From positions 1-15,461 of the forward strand of contig JAQCMX010000102.1 of the NCBI GenBank assembly GCA_028274885.1: 15,461 nucleotides of DNA, in the 5' to 3' direction. Within the stretch, counting starts at the first letter, position 1. Each line of letters opens with the position of its first letter. Below the pieces are notes generated by a model, which saw nothing but the letters and a program-made list of their open reading frames with translations, was not told where the DNA came from and searched no databases. Of this stretch, positions 7,559 to 13,689 are shown piece after piece. The translations under genes were made by a program, and so were the position numbers. The stretch is from Haloarculaceae archaeon. Its GTDB lineage: Archaea; Halobacteriota; Halobacteria; Halobacteriales; Haloarculaceae.

Positions 7559-9442
7559 TCACCCCCGGCCGTGGCGGGTAACACAGCGGGAAAGTCCAAT
7601 CAGTTCCACGGGTTCGGAGTTGTCCGGGGAGTAGACGACCATCTGTCCTTTCTCCATGTAGGGCACCTTCGATTCGAGATTCGAGGGGATATTGACCGCG
7701 GAGATAGCGTCTTCGTCACCGAGATTGAGGACGACTGTGGTGTTGATCTGTTTGAACACGGGGTCCGCGATATCCTGTGGGTCCTGCGTGATCAAAAAGA
7801 GCCCGAGTCGCTCCTTGCGGCCCTGTTTTGCCGCGTCGGTGAACTTCCCGATGACCTTCCGTGCCTGGACTGTATCCGCGTCGGTAAGGAAGTTGTGTGC
7901 CTCGTCCATCCCCACGATCAGCGGCGTCTCTTTGATTCGCTCGTGGGCGGGATCGTTCGAGAGTTTCTGGTCGACCAACAGCGACGATAGGGCGAGCACG
8001 ACCGTCTCGGCGTGGCGGCCCTGGGAGATGTGGTAGGTGGGGACGACGGTGAGCCTGCCGGGACGGACGAACTCGTGGACACGGTCGGTGATCGGGCGGG
8101 CATCCTGGTCGAAGACCGCCCCGAACCCGCGGGCGCGGCGTTTCACGGCGTCGAATGTTGCCTCGTGGACGCGCCCCGACTCGTCGAGTTGCTCGCGCAG
8201 TGCGGGATCGTCCAGAAACGACTGGAACTGTTCGTAGGTTCCATCGCGGCCGTACTGGCGGTCGAACTGCGGCAGGAGTTCGTTGACGAGCGCGCCGTAC
8301 TGGTTGTCATTGAGACCGCTGCCTGCGACGAGCCAGGGGTTCTCGTGGACCATCGAAAACGGGATTGTAAATGTCACCTGCTCGGCGCTGTGGTGGCTGG
8401 CTGCGTAGTTGGCCGATCCGACCTTCGGGACGAACGCGATCGTGTCATCGTGGCCACCGTGTCCGATCCCCTCCCGATCGAGTCGCTTGGCGAACGCCTC
8501 GTCGTAGTCGCCATCGTCGTGCATCTGTGCGTACTCGTCCTGTGGGTCGAACTGGACGACAGCGGGACGGACCTCGCGGTCACCGCCGGTCTCGAGGGGG
8601 TAGGTCCGGTCGTCGGCGAGGTACTGTCGCAGGACGTTTTTCGCCGCGTGGGTCTTGCCCGACCCGGTCCCACCCGCAACCAGGGTGTGGCGAAACACCA
8701 GTGGATCACCGGCGGCGTAGTCGTCCTGGAGTCGGTAGTCGATTGTCGGCGGGCTCGCGGCGGTCCGGACTGTCTCCCCACCGACGGCGAGATAGCCCAG
8801 AAAGACCCCGTCGGCTGGCATCTTCAGTCCCGTCTTGATATCCGCTTTCTCGTCCGCTAAGCGGACGATTGTCTCGGGTTTTGGGACCCGATCGGTCATC
8901 CGGCGTCTGAGGTGGCCGTTCTCCCCGGTCCCCTGACCGCCAGCACGCTGTGAACCGCCGCCCGAACCGTCCTCGTACAGCACCGCGACGGGTTCGAGCG
9001 TCGCAAGCAGCTTGAAATCCGCCTCCTCGATGGCAGTAGAACGCATCGCCCGCCGGGCGTGAATCTCGGTCGCGTCGTCCGCACGGTACTCCTGTGTATA
9101 TTCCAGGGCGGTGATACGACAGAACAGGCGCTCCCCGTCCGGGTAGGGCGCGAGCAGGTAGCTTCCGATGCGGACGTCGGATCGATTGCCGACGGTCAGG
9201 TAGGCTCGCAACTGCGTCTCGTCGCTTCGTTCGCTGATCTGCAGGCCCGCCGAAGCCGAGAGAACGCCGATGCCGCGGTCCTGGCCTGCCGGCGTCGCCT
9301 CATAGGAGTCGAACTCCTCGACTGTGGCGTCCGGGTCAGTCGGTTCCGTGTCTGTGGTCGTTCCCCCGGCGTCCGTCTGTTCCGCTTCGGGTTCCCCTGT
9401 GTCGTCCCCGTCGAACTCGGTGAAATCTCCCAGATCGGACAT
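7559..9442 (-). CDS. herA: HerA-type DNA-translocating ATPase
   Basis: HerA is a hexameric FtsK/VirB4-related ATPase that, with the NurA nuclease, helps resect DNA ends for recombination in archaea. From the ATG at 9442 (MSDLGDF) the protein is 627 residues, longer than the ~500 of crenarchaeal HerA. The excess is an acidic low-complexity N-terminal segment of about 55 residues and a Gly-rich insert (GSGGGSQRAGGQGTGENG). In order: acidic tail; a HAS-barrel region (GIGVLSASAGLQI to RITALEY); Walker A GGTGSGKT at 257-264; Walker B IVGMDEAHNFL with Asp513 and Glu514; FLITQDPQDIAD, a sensor-like block; and a C-terminal strand region (GQMVVYSP). A longer start at 9487 adds a Pro-rich 15 residues and is not favoured. 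The nurA gene lies 0.7 kb away on the same strand, which supports the HerA reading over a conjugation-type ATPase. Confidence 0.9.
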   Translation of the reverse strand: MSDLGDFTEFDGDDTGEPEAEQTDAGGTTTDTEPTDPDATVEEFDSYEATPAGQDRGIGVLSASAGLQISERSDETQLRAYLTVGNRSDVRIGSYLLAPYPDGERLFCRITALEYTQEYRADDATEIHARRAMRSTAIEEADFKLLATLEPVAVLYEDGSGGGSQRAGGQGTGENGHLRRRMTDRVPKPETIVRLADEKADIKTGLKMPADGVFLGYLAVGGETVRTAASPPTIDYRLQDDYAAGDPLVFRHTLVAGGTGSGKTHAAKNVLRQYLADDRTYPLETGGDREVRPAVVQFDPQDEYAQMHDDGDYDEAFAKRLDREGIGHGGHDDTIAFVPKVGSANYAASHHSAEQVTFTIPFSMVHENPWLVAGSGLNDNQYGALVNELLPQFDRQYGRDGTYEQFQSFLDDPALREQLDESGRVHEATFDAVKRRARGFGAVFDQDARPITDRVHEFVRPGRLTVVPTYHISQGRHAETVVLALSSLLVDQKLSNDPAHERIKETPLIVGMDEAHNFLTDADTVQARKVIGKFTDAAKQGRKERLGLFLITQDPQDIADPVFKQINTTVVLNLGDEDAISAVNIPSNLESKVPYMEKGQMVVYSPDNSEPVELIGLSRCVTRHGRG

Positions 9443-9464
9443 TGGGAAAGGGAAGGGTACGGGG

Positions 9465-9472
9465 GTACTAAC
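9465..9472 (-). promoter_or_regulatory. Weak TATA-like box of herA
   Basis: On the minus strand GTTAGTAC lies 23-30 bases before the ATG at 9442. It is the only AT-richer patch at promoter distance. It is weak, but consistent with the chosen start. Confidence 0.35.
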
Positions 9473-9581
9473 AGGTTTCCCCACCACGGTGAAACTGGTA
9501 CAGGCGGGAGGCTGCCGTTCGTTCGATCGGCGTGTCCGGCGCCGGGTGGCTCGCGCTGCCGGCGAACAGTTCTCCGGGTAG

Positions 9582-9590
9582 CTTTTTTTG
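9582..9590 (+). promoter_or_regulatory. T-rich promoter element of the gene between herA and nurA
   Basis: CTTTTTTTG is a seven-T run 21-29 bases before the ATG at 9611, fitting a leaderless promoter. Read rightward it could also be a T-rich terminator signal, but no rightward gene ends just upstream. Confidence 0.45.
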
Positions 9591-9610
9591 TCTCGGCACG
9601 TACTTGAGGT

Positions 9611-9970
9611 ATGTTACTCGTCCGCGGGCGAGCAGGCGGAACGGCACTCACCGGGACCATCTACGAAGCCGGCGAGGACCCCCCCAGTTATCGGGGGTCG
9701 CCGGATGTCGATGCGCCGTACGTCTGGGTGTGCGACGCGTTTTACGAGGTGGCCAGCGGCGGTTCCACACAGGTCGTCGACGGCCGTGAGGTCCAGATCG
9801 CCTTCGAGTCTCCGGCACCCAGGGGGTTCGGGACGCGACAGAAAGCCCTGGATGCAGCCGAGGAACACCTCAGGACCCAGTTCGCGCGGATCGGAGTTGC
9901 CGCCGACCAGGTCGGCGTCGAGGTGGTCGATCAGGGGGAAGATACCGTCGAGGCGCGTTTCGGGCGCTGA
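9611..9970 (+). CDS. Conserved-looking small protein of unknown function between herA and nurA
   Basis: I do not recognise an established function; haloarchaeal homologues may carry a DUF label such as DUF7113, but I cannot confirm this. The 119-residue protein starts MLLVRGRAGGTALTG. It has a beta-rich N-terminal half (GTIYEAGEDPPSY, YVWVCDAFYEVASGG), a central EVQIAFESPAP strand, then a helix (QKALDAAEEHLRTQFARIG) and a last strand pair (VEVVDQGEDTVEARF). It reads like a small folded alpha/beta domain with no cysteines forming a zinc site and no membrane part. It lies on the opposite strand between herA (divergent, 168 bases) and nurA (convergent, 165 bases), so it is transcribed alone from its own T-rich promoter. 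The high GC at third positions and acidic composition support it being real. A link to end resection is only suggested by position. Confidence 0.78.
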   Translation: MLLVRGRAGGTALTGTIYEAGEDPPSYRGSPDVDAPYVWVCDAFYEVASGGSTQVVDGREVQIAFESPAPRGFGTRQKALDAAEEHLRTQFARIGVAADQVGVEVVDQGEDTVEARFGR

Positions 9971-10043
9971 GACAGATAGTACTGCTTCGAGTGGACCGTC
10001 GGTAGAACTGGCACCCGATGAGGCGGGCGGCGTGTGACAGTCG

Positions 10044-10068
10044 GGCGACCCGCGCCTGGCGACCCGCG
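10044..10068. repeat. Short tandem direct repeat, 11-bp unit
   Basis: GGCGACCCGCG occurs at 10044-10054 and again at 10058-10068, a 14-base period, in the 165-base gap between the convergent 9611 gene and nurA. The rest of this gap shows nothing recognisable. Two GC-rich copies could be chance in this composition. Confidence 0.4.
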
Positions 10069-10135
10069 TGGTTGTCTGTCTAAAACTGTTCCCCGTTGGG
10101 GGTAGATGCCCAGGGCGAACCTGTCGGTTGAGTAC

Positions 10136-11392
10136 TCACAGGTCGACGTCGGGTTCGAGCCCCCACCGGAGGTCGTCGTAGCGCCGTTGTTGGCCGGTGT
10201 CGAACTCCCGTTCGATCCGCCGTCGGAGTGTCCCCTTCTCGTCCTGGCCGATGCTTGCGAGCGTGTCTGCCTTGGCAACGGCCAGCGGCGGGCCCCGTTG
10301 GGCGGCGATCTCGGAGAGTAGATGTCGGGTCAGTCGCTCGCGCGTGTCCGTCTCGCGGGTGACACCGTAGGGTGCCTCGACCCGGTAGATCAGATCGTCG
10401 CGAGGGTCGTAGACGACGAAGAAGGTCACCTCGTAGGCCTCCGCAGGGAGTCGGTAGTCGTGGTCCAGCGAGAGGGTGTCCCCCGAGAGCACGCCATGGA
10501 CCCCAAGCCGCGACCGGAACCAACCGGTAAACGTGAGCGCGTCGGTTCGGGGGTCACCGTGTTCGTCGGGACGGCTCAATACCCGGCGAAAAAAGGCGTC
10601 GTCGTCGAGCCAGGGCGCGCCCGTCTTTTTGCGCAACGTTCGTGTGAGTGCCTTGGCAGTGCTGTTTTTGACGAATCCGACCAGCGGGATCTCCCGTTCG
10701 ACGAACGTTTCGACTAGTTCGAGATAGTTCTCGATAACACCCGTAAACTCCGCCTCCTCGATGATCAGTCGCTTGAGTTCGGGATCACGATCGACCCAGT
10801 TCAGCAGCCCGGTGGGGTAGATCGGTCCATCGAGAACGAGCAGATCGGTCACGATATCGGTCTGTTCGAGTGCGTGTTCGCTCTCCGCGCGGTAGAGCGC
10901 CAGCGCGTGTACCACCGTCTGCTCGTAGCGGTCGACACGGGGTGCACGTAGCACGCGCCGGCGCGCATACCCGCGGTCGTCGAGACGCCAGTCCGCGTCG
11001 TGGATCCCAACCCCGTCGTCGTTGGTGTGGATCGTCATCACGATCGTCCGACCGCGGTGTAGTTCCACGTCGGAAGGAACCGACGCCATCGCCGCCTGGG
11101 ATACGTCGATCACCAAGCCGTTATTGAACGTCGTCGGGTTGATCGTCCCAGCGTCCAGACCGTGCTGTGTCGCGAACCCGGTCTCCTCGAGTGCAATGTC
11201 TTCGATCTTGACCTGCCGTTTGCGGTGTTTCCCCAATGGGACCAGTACCTCGCTGCCGTCGTCGTAGAGTGGGTCCAGAAACTCCGCCCAGGCGCGGTTG
11301 GCGACGTCGCTGTGGTCGCGCTCGTCGACCGACCGGCTGACGCGGCCTGCGAGGTCGGCGATGCCGTCCACGTGGACCGGGTCGAGGGTCAT
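10136..11392 (-). CDS. nurA: NurA-type DNA-end-processing nuclease
   Basis: NurA is a dimeric, manganese-dependent nuclease with an RNase H-like fold that works with the HerA motor to resect double-strand breaks. From the ATG at 11392 (MTLDPVHVDG) it has 418 residues. A start at 11413 would place its first codons inside the TATA box, so it was rejected. Visible family blocks are NNGLVIDVSQAAMAS, whose Asp96 likely matches the first catalytic Asp; LLVLDGPIYPTG with Asp188 (the second metal-site motif); a long helical middle; LVGFVKNSTAKAL, typical of NurA; and a C-terminal LIYRVEAPYGVT strand. A few classic residues differ, for example DVS instead of DGS at motif one, common in my recollection of haloarchaeal forms but worth checking. 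It is on the same strand as herA, separated from it by a gene on the opposite strand. Confidence 0.85.
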   Translation of the reverse strand: MTLDPVHVDGIADLAGRVSRSVDERDHSDVANRAWAEFLDPLYDDGSEVLVPLGKHRKRQVKIEDIALEETGFATQHGLDAGTINPTTFNNGLVIDVSQAAMASVPSDVELHRGRTIVMTIHTNDDGVGIHDADWRLDDRGYARRRVLRAPRVDRYEQTVVHALALYRAESEHALEQTDIVTDLLVLDGPIYPTGLLNWVDRDPELKRLIIEEAEFTGVIENYLELVETFVEREIPLVGFVKNSTAKALTRTLRKKTGAPWLDDDAFFRRVLSRPDEHGDPRTDALTFTGWFRSRLGVHGVLSGDTLSLDHDYRLPAEAYEVTFFVVYDPRDDLIYRVEAPYGVTRETDTRERLTRHLLSEIAAQRGPPLAVAKADTLASIGQDEKGTLRRRIEREFDTGQQRRYDDLRWGLEPDVDL

Positions 11393-11413
11393 ACACGCCG
11401 GTTTCGCTCGCAC

Positions 11414-11423
11414 GGATAAAAAC
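11414..11423 (-). promoter_or_regulatory. TATA box of nurA
   Basis: On the minus strand GTTTTTATCC lies 22-31 bases before the ATG at 11392. It is one of the clearest TATA-like boxes in the window and fixes the nurA start at 11392 if the transcript is leaderless. Confidence 0.65.
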
Positions 11424-11470
11424 CTCCGGACGCCGATCGGCCGGTAGCTTGCCCCTCACCGGGCAGGTTC

Positions 11471-11547
11471 ATACTGTTGGCTGTACGTGTTTCAAGAATT
11501 TCGCCACCACATGGCGAATATCGTAGATCAGTTACAGCCAACAGTAT
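11471..11547. repeat. 77-bp palindromic element with perfect 15-bp inverted ends (MITE-like)
   Basis: ATACTGTTGGCTGTA (11471-11485) is repeated as a perfect inverse, TACAGCCAACAGTAT (11533-11547). Between them lies a second hairpin, TCGCCA/TGGCGA (11501-11506 and 11512-11517, one further A-T pair outside). The interior is AT-richer than its surroundings and has no ORF. If the true ends are taken at CTGTTGGCTGTA, both sides are flanked by TA, as for elements that insert at TA. This looks like a miniature inverted-repeat transposable element or a decayed insertion-sequence remnant. Its right end supplies the last base of the stop codon of the neighbouring dUTPase-like gene, so it could also act as that gene's terminator. 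No second copy exists in the window. Confidence 0.7.
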
Positions 11548-12002
11548 CAGTCCCGCCGGGCCACCACCAGGGTCGAGACACGGGCGTTTTCCTTGAGACG
11601 GAAACCCGCACCGCCGACGGAGAGAGGGACCCGAGGGAGGTCGGTCACGTGAAGCGTCGGATGAAAGACGCCCCGAGCCAGCAGTTCGTCGCGCGTCTGG
11701 AGGGTAACGGCCGTCCCTTCGGCGGTCAGCGACTCGTTGTACTCGAGTAGATACCGGCCGGCGTCCAGGTTCCACCACCCGTAGTCGTCGCCGGGATCGC
11801 GCTTCTGGCTATCGTGTGATTCCGTTGCCGCGGCTGCCAGTTCGCCGCCGCCGAAATCAACCCGGCCTGGGCCGGTCAGGTCATACACCTCGGCGACGGT
11901 CAGGTCGAACCCGCGACCCTCCCGCTGGGTCGGTTCGTGGACGATACCGTCCAGAAACTGGGTGTAATCCACCATATGTACGCCTTCAGACCACAGAGTC
12001 AT
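11547..12002 (-). CDS. dUTPase/dCTP deaminase-fold protein, diverged
   Basis: This 151-residue protein has the layout of the trimeric dUTPase/Dcd family, whose members remove dUTP or deaminate dCTP. Matches by position: FLDGIVHEPTQREGRGFDLTVAEVY resembles motif 1 (the DLTV element); ESHDSQKRDPGDDYGWWNLDAGRYLLEYNE resembles the strand before motif 2; then LQTRDELLARGVFHPTL and FRLKENARVSTLVV resemble motifs 2 and 4. The usual phosphate-binding Arg-Ser-Ser reads Arg-Asp-Glu, and the Asp/Tyr of motif 3 is not obvious, so activity is uncertain. A start at 12002 fits the TATA box; an inner ATG at 11975 (MVDYTQF, weak GAAGG upstream) fits my memory of homologue lengths equally well. The stop codon abuts the palindromic element. 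Confidence 0.75.
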   Translation of the reverse strand: MTLWSEGVHMVDYTQFLDGIVHEPTQREGRGFDLTVAEVYDLTGPGRVDFGGGELAAAATESHDSQKRDPGDDYGWWNLDAGRYLLEYNESLTAEGTAVTLQTRDELLARGVFHPTLHVTDLPRVPLSVGGAGFRLKENARVSTLVVARRD

Positions 12003-12025
12003 GTGTTTTGCTGCGGTAGAGGATA

Positions 12026-12036
12026 GTAAATAAAAA
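12026..12036 (-). promoter_or_regulatory. TATA box of the dUTPase-like gene
   Basis: On the minus strand TTTTTATTTAC is a strong TATA-like box about 24-34 bases before the ATG at 12002. It would give a leaderless transcript from 12002 or a short leader to 11975. The remaining bases up to 12130 hold nothing else I can identify. Confidence 0.65.
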
Positions 12037-12130
12037 CGGGGATCGTACCACTGCCACGAGCGGCCTCTCTCATCAGCATCCTGCCGGAACTCGACACCGT
12101 GGGGTCGGTGAGTAATCTGGATTGGGGCAC

Positions 12131-12364
12131 TTACGTCTCCGTCTCGTCGCCGGATCGGTGACGACGCTGGCGACTTAGCCAGGCCATCTCCTCGCGGAGC
12201 TCCGACTCCGAAAGATCGAAAAACGCCGCAGCGTCCTCGAATGTAAACGACGACGGATCCTCGCCAAACCGGATGGCGACCAGACGCGCGTACTCCGCCT
12301 CGGTGATCTCACCGTTGTCGAGTTTTGCCTGCAACCGCCGGGTTTCCTCGCCGGACTGGAGCAT
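12131..12364 (-). CDS. Small charged helical protein of unknown function
   Basis: I do not recognise this gene. The 77-residue reading starts at the ATG at 12364 (MLQSGEETRR); an in-frame GTG at 12373 overlaps the upstream stop as GTGA and is an alternative. The protein looks all-helical: LQAKLDNGEITEAEYARL resembles the short SHOCT-type helical hairpin seen in many oligomerising proteins, followed by FTFEDAAAFFDLSESELREEMAWL, which may be a second helical pair, and a basic-acidic tail. No cysteine, membrane segment or enzyme motif is seen. It follows the SnoaL-like gene by a few bases and is probably in the same operon. Codon use is of the usual GC-rich type. Confidence 0.65.
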   Translation of the reverse strand: MLQSGEETRRLQAKLDNGEITEAEYARLVAIRFGEDPSSFTFEDAAAFFDLSESELREEMAWLSRQRRHRSGDETET

Positions 12365-12369
12365 GGATG

Positions 12370-12735
12370 TCACGCGGTGAACGTCTGGATTCGGGCGACC
12401 CGATCGTCCGTGAACGAAAACACGTCCAGAAACGTCGCAAGCAGTGTCCCGTCGGCAGCGAGCAACCGACCCCTGACGGCGATTTCATCGCCCGTGCTCT
12501 CCGGATAAACTGCGTCGATGGGATGACTTGTGTCCGTCATGGGGCGGTCCGAGCGCATAAATCGGACGAACTCCGACCGGCCTTCGAGGGTCATATCCGG
12601 CCGATCGTGGACAAAGGACGGCACCAGCAACCCCTCCAGCAGGGCATAATCGTGGTTGTCGAGTGCCCGGTAGTAGGCACGGACCTGCGCTGACGGATCG
12701 TCCGGGACATTCCCGTGTGTTTCGTCCTCAGACAT
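12370..12735 (-). CDS. SnoaL-like / NTF2-family protein
   Basis: This is a 121-residue cone-shaped alpha+beta barrel domain of the NTF2/SnoaL superfamily. Members bind or convert small ligands, and the substrate cannot be told from sequence. After an acidic lead (MSEDETHGNVPDD) comes the typical helix VRAYYRALDNHDYALLEGLL, then PSFVHDRPDMTLEGRSEFVRFM, and the curved sheet GDEIAVRGRLLAADG and TFLDVFSFTDDRVARIQTFTA. The C-terminal strand order (DVFSFTDDRVARI) is characteristic. The ATG overlaps the stop of the upstream ORF as ATGTCTGA, and no clear TATA box lies in front of it, which suggests cotranscription with that ORF. The small gene downstream follows directly. Confidence 0.8.
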   Translation of the reverse strand: MSEDETHGNVPDDPSAQVRAYYRALDNHDYALLEGLLVPSFVHDRPDMTLEGRSEFVRFMRSDRPMTDTSHPIDAVYPESTGDEIAVRGRLLAADGTLLATFLDVFSFTDDRVARIQTFTA

Positions 12736-13123
12736 ACTTATGATGAGTCCGGAACACCGTGGTCACCGTCCGTTCCCCCTCGATATTCTCCGTGTCGTGA
12801 CCCCCTGTCGTGTGTCGACCGTTCCACAGCGTCGTCGGCACTGTCTTCGCGTTCCTGTCGTCTGACAGTCTCGGATTGAGTTTGAGTTTGACGTCATCGA
12901 TATTTGCATCTGCTGTGTTGGCCGCCCGTTCGGTTGGGTCTTTGGTCTTCTCTCCGCTGGGTTTGTACCTTCTTTCCAGTGTGGGCGTCTCTTCGGTTCG
13001 TGCTGTCCCGGTGCCACCGATCCCGTCGACAACATTACGTAGTGCAGGAACCTTGGACAGCATCGTAACCTCGCCTGTCGTCCAGGCGTATGTGACGCGC
13101 TGGTCGGAACCGACAGCCACCAC
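12728..13123 (-). CDS. Doubtful hypothetical protein of atypical composition
   Basis: I do not recognise this. The 131-residue frame opens with a GTG at 13123; the first in-frame ATG is at 13063. The product is polar, rich in Thr, Arg, Lys, Glu and Asp, and looks disordered, with no domain. Third codon positions are G or C in roughly two thirds of codons, below the neighbouring genes, and rare-type codons (AGA, AGG, ACA, AAA) are frequent. In favour of a gene: it ends in an 8-base overlap with the SnoaL-like gene, which has no promoter of its own, and a TATA-like box shared with tsr3 lies 38-45 bases upstream. Against: no recognisable protein features. The region may be a foreign or decayed gene or a long leader. 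The plus-strand frame at 12810-13133 is Ser/Val/Leu-rich and looks like its shadow. Confidence 0.35.
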   Translation of the reverse strand: MVAVGSDQRVTYAWTTGEVTMLSKVPALRNVVDGIGGTGTARTEETPTLERRYKPSGEKTKDPTERAANTADANIDDVKLKLNPRLSDDRNAKTVPTTLWNGRHTTGGHDTENIEGERTVTTVFRTHHKYV

Positions 13124-13160
13124 CGCCCGGTGAGATAGCCTGCATCGGCGGGCGTGTGGC

Positions 13161-13168
13161 TTATATTA
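13161..13168 (+). promoter_or_regulatory. TATA box of tsr3, possibly bidirectional
   Basis: TTATATTA ends 21 bases before the GTG at 13189. The box is nearly palindromic (TAATATAA on the other strand) and could also serve the leftward ORF beginning at 13123, giving it a leader of about 15 bases. The divergent starts are only 65 bases apart. Confidence 0.65.
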
Positions 13169-13188
13169 GCGGACACGGTAGCCAGCGT

Positions 13189-13689
13189 GTGGAGTTACAC
13201 GTCCGGTACGAAGGAAACGACGACCCCGCGAAGTGTACTGCCCGCCGTCTCGCGAAATTCGACCTCGCAACGCTGCACGAGTCGACGCGGGCAACCCCCC
13301 CGGGCATAGTGCTCAATCCGTTCGCAAAGCGGGCACTGTCCCCGGCAGACCGGGCGGACAATCACAGACTTGTGGCGCTCGATTGTTCCTGGCGGACCGC
13401 AAAAGCGGAAGCGTTTGACCTCGATGGTGTCCACCGCTCTCTGCCCTTCCTCGTGGCCGGAAACCCCGTCAACTACGGGACACCGTTCGAACTTACCACC
13501 GTGGAGGCTTTCGCCGGTGCGCTCGCGATTCTCGGGGAGCGCGATCGCGCCGAGAATGTGATCTCGAAGGTACGTTGGGGGGAAACCTTTCTCGACCTCA
13601 ACGAGGAACCGCTCCGGCGGTACGCCGACTGCACGGATTCGACCGGGATCCTGACAGTCCAGGACGAGTATCTTGTCGACGAAGGGTGA
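13189..13689 (+). CDS. tsr3: Tsr3-family rRNA aminocarboxypropyltransferase (DUF367)
   Basis: Tsr3 transfers the 3-amino-3-carboxypropyl group of SAM to a hypermodified pseudouridine in small-subunit rRNA; this is known for yeast and archaeal members. With the GTG at 13189 the protein has 166 residues. An upstream in-frame GTG at 13156 would start before the TATA box at 13161 and was rejected. The family blocks are clear: DDPAKCTARRLAKFDLA, GIVLNPFAKRALSPADR, LVALDCSWRTA, LPFLVAGNPVNYGTPFELTTVEAFAGAL and KVRWGETFLDLNEEPLRRYA. The C-terminal tail (GILTVQDEYLVDEG) is normal. The TATA spacing implies a leaderless GTG-start transcript. The gene is about 1.1 kb from the rRNA operon end and points toward it. 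It is presumably transcribed alone. Confidence 0.92.
   Translation: MELHVRYEGNDDPAKCTARRLAKFDLATLHESTRATPPGIVLNPFAKRALSPADRADNHRLVALDCSWRTAKAEAFDLDGVHRSLPFLVAGNPVNYGTPFELTTVEAFAGALAILGERDRAENVISKVRWGETFLDLNEEPLRRYADCTDSTGILTVQDEYLVDEG

Noticed and set aside
8012..8860. A 282-residue plus-strand frame opposite herA
   Set aside because: It is a shadow of the herA reading frame, which has clear Walker A and B motifs. The Val/Leu-rich antisense product is a typical artefact.
12810..13133. Plus-strand frame rich in Ser, Val and Leu that could look like a membrane protein
   Set aside because: The composition is what the antisense of a polar, Asp/Thr-rich frame gives. It has no promoter at the right distance and no clear helix boundaries.
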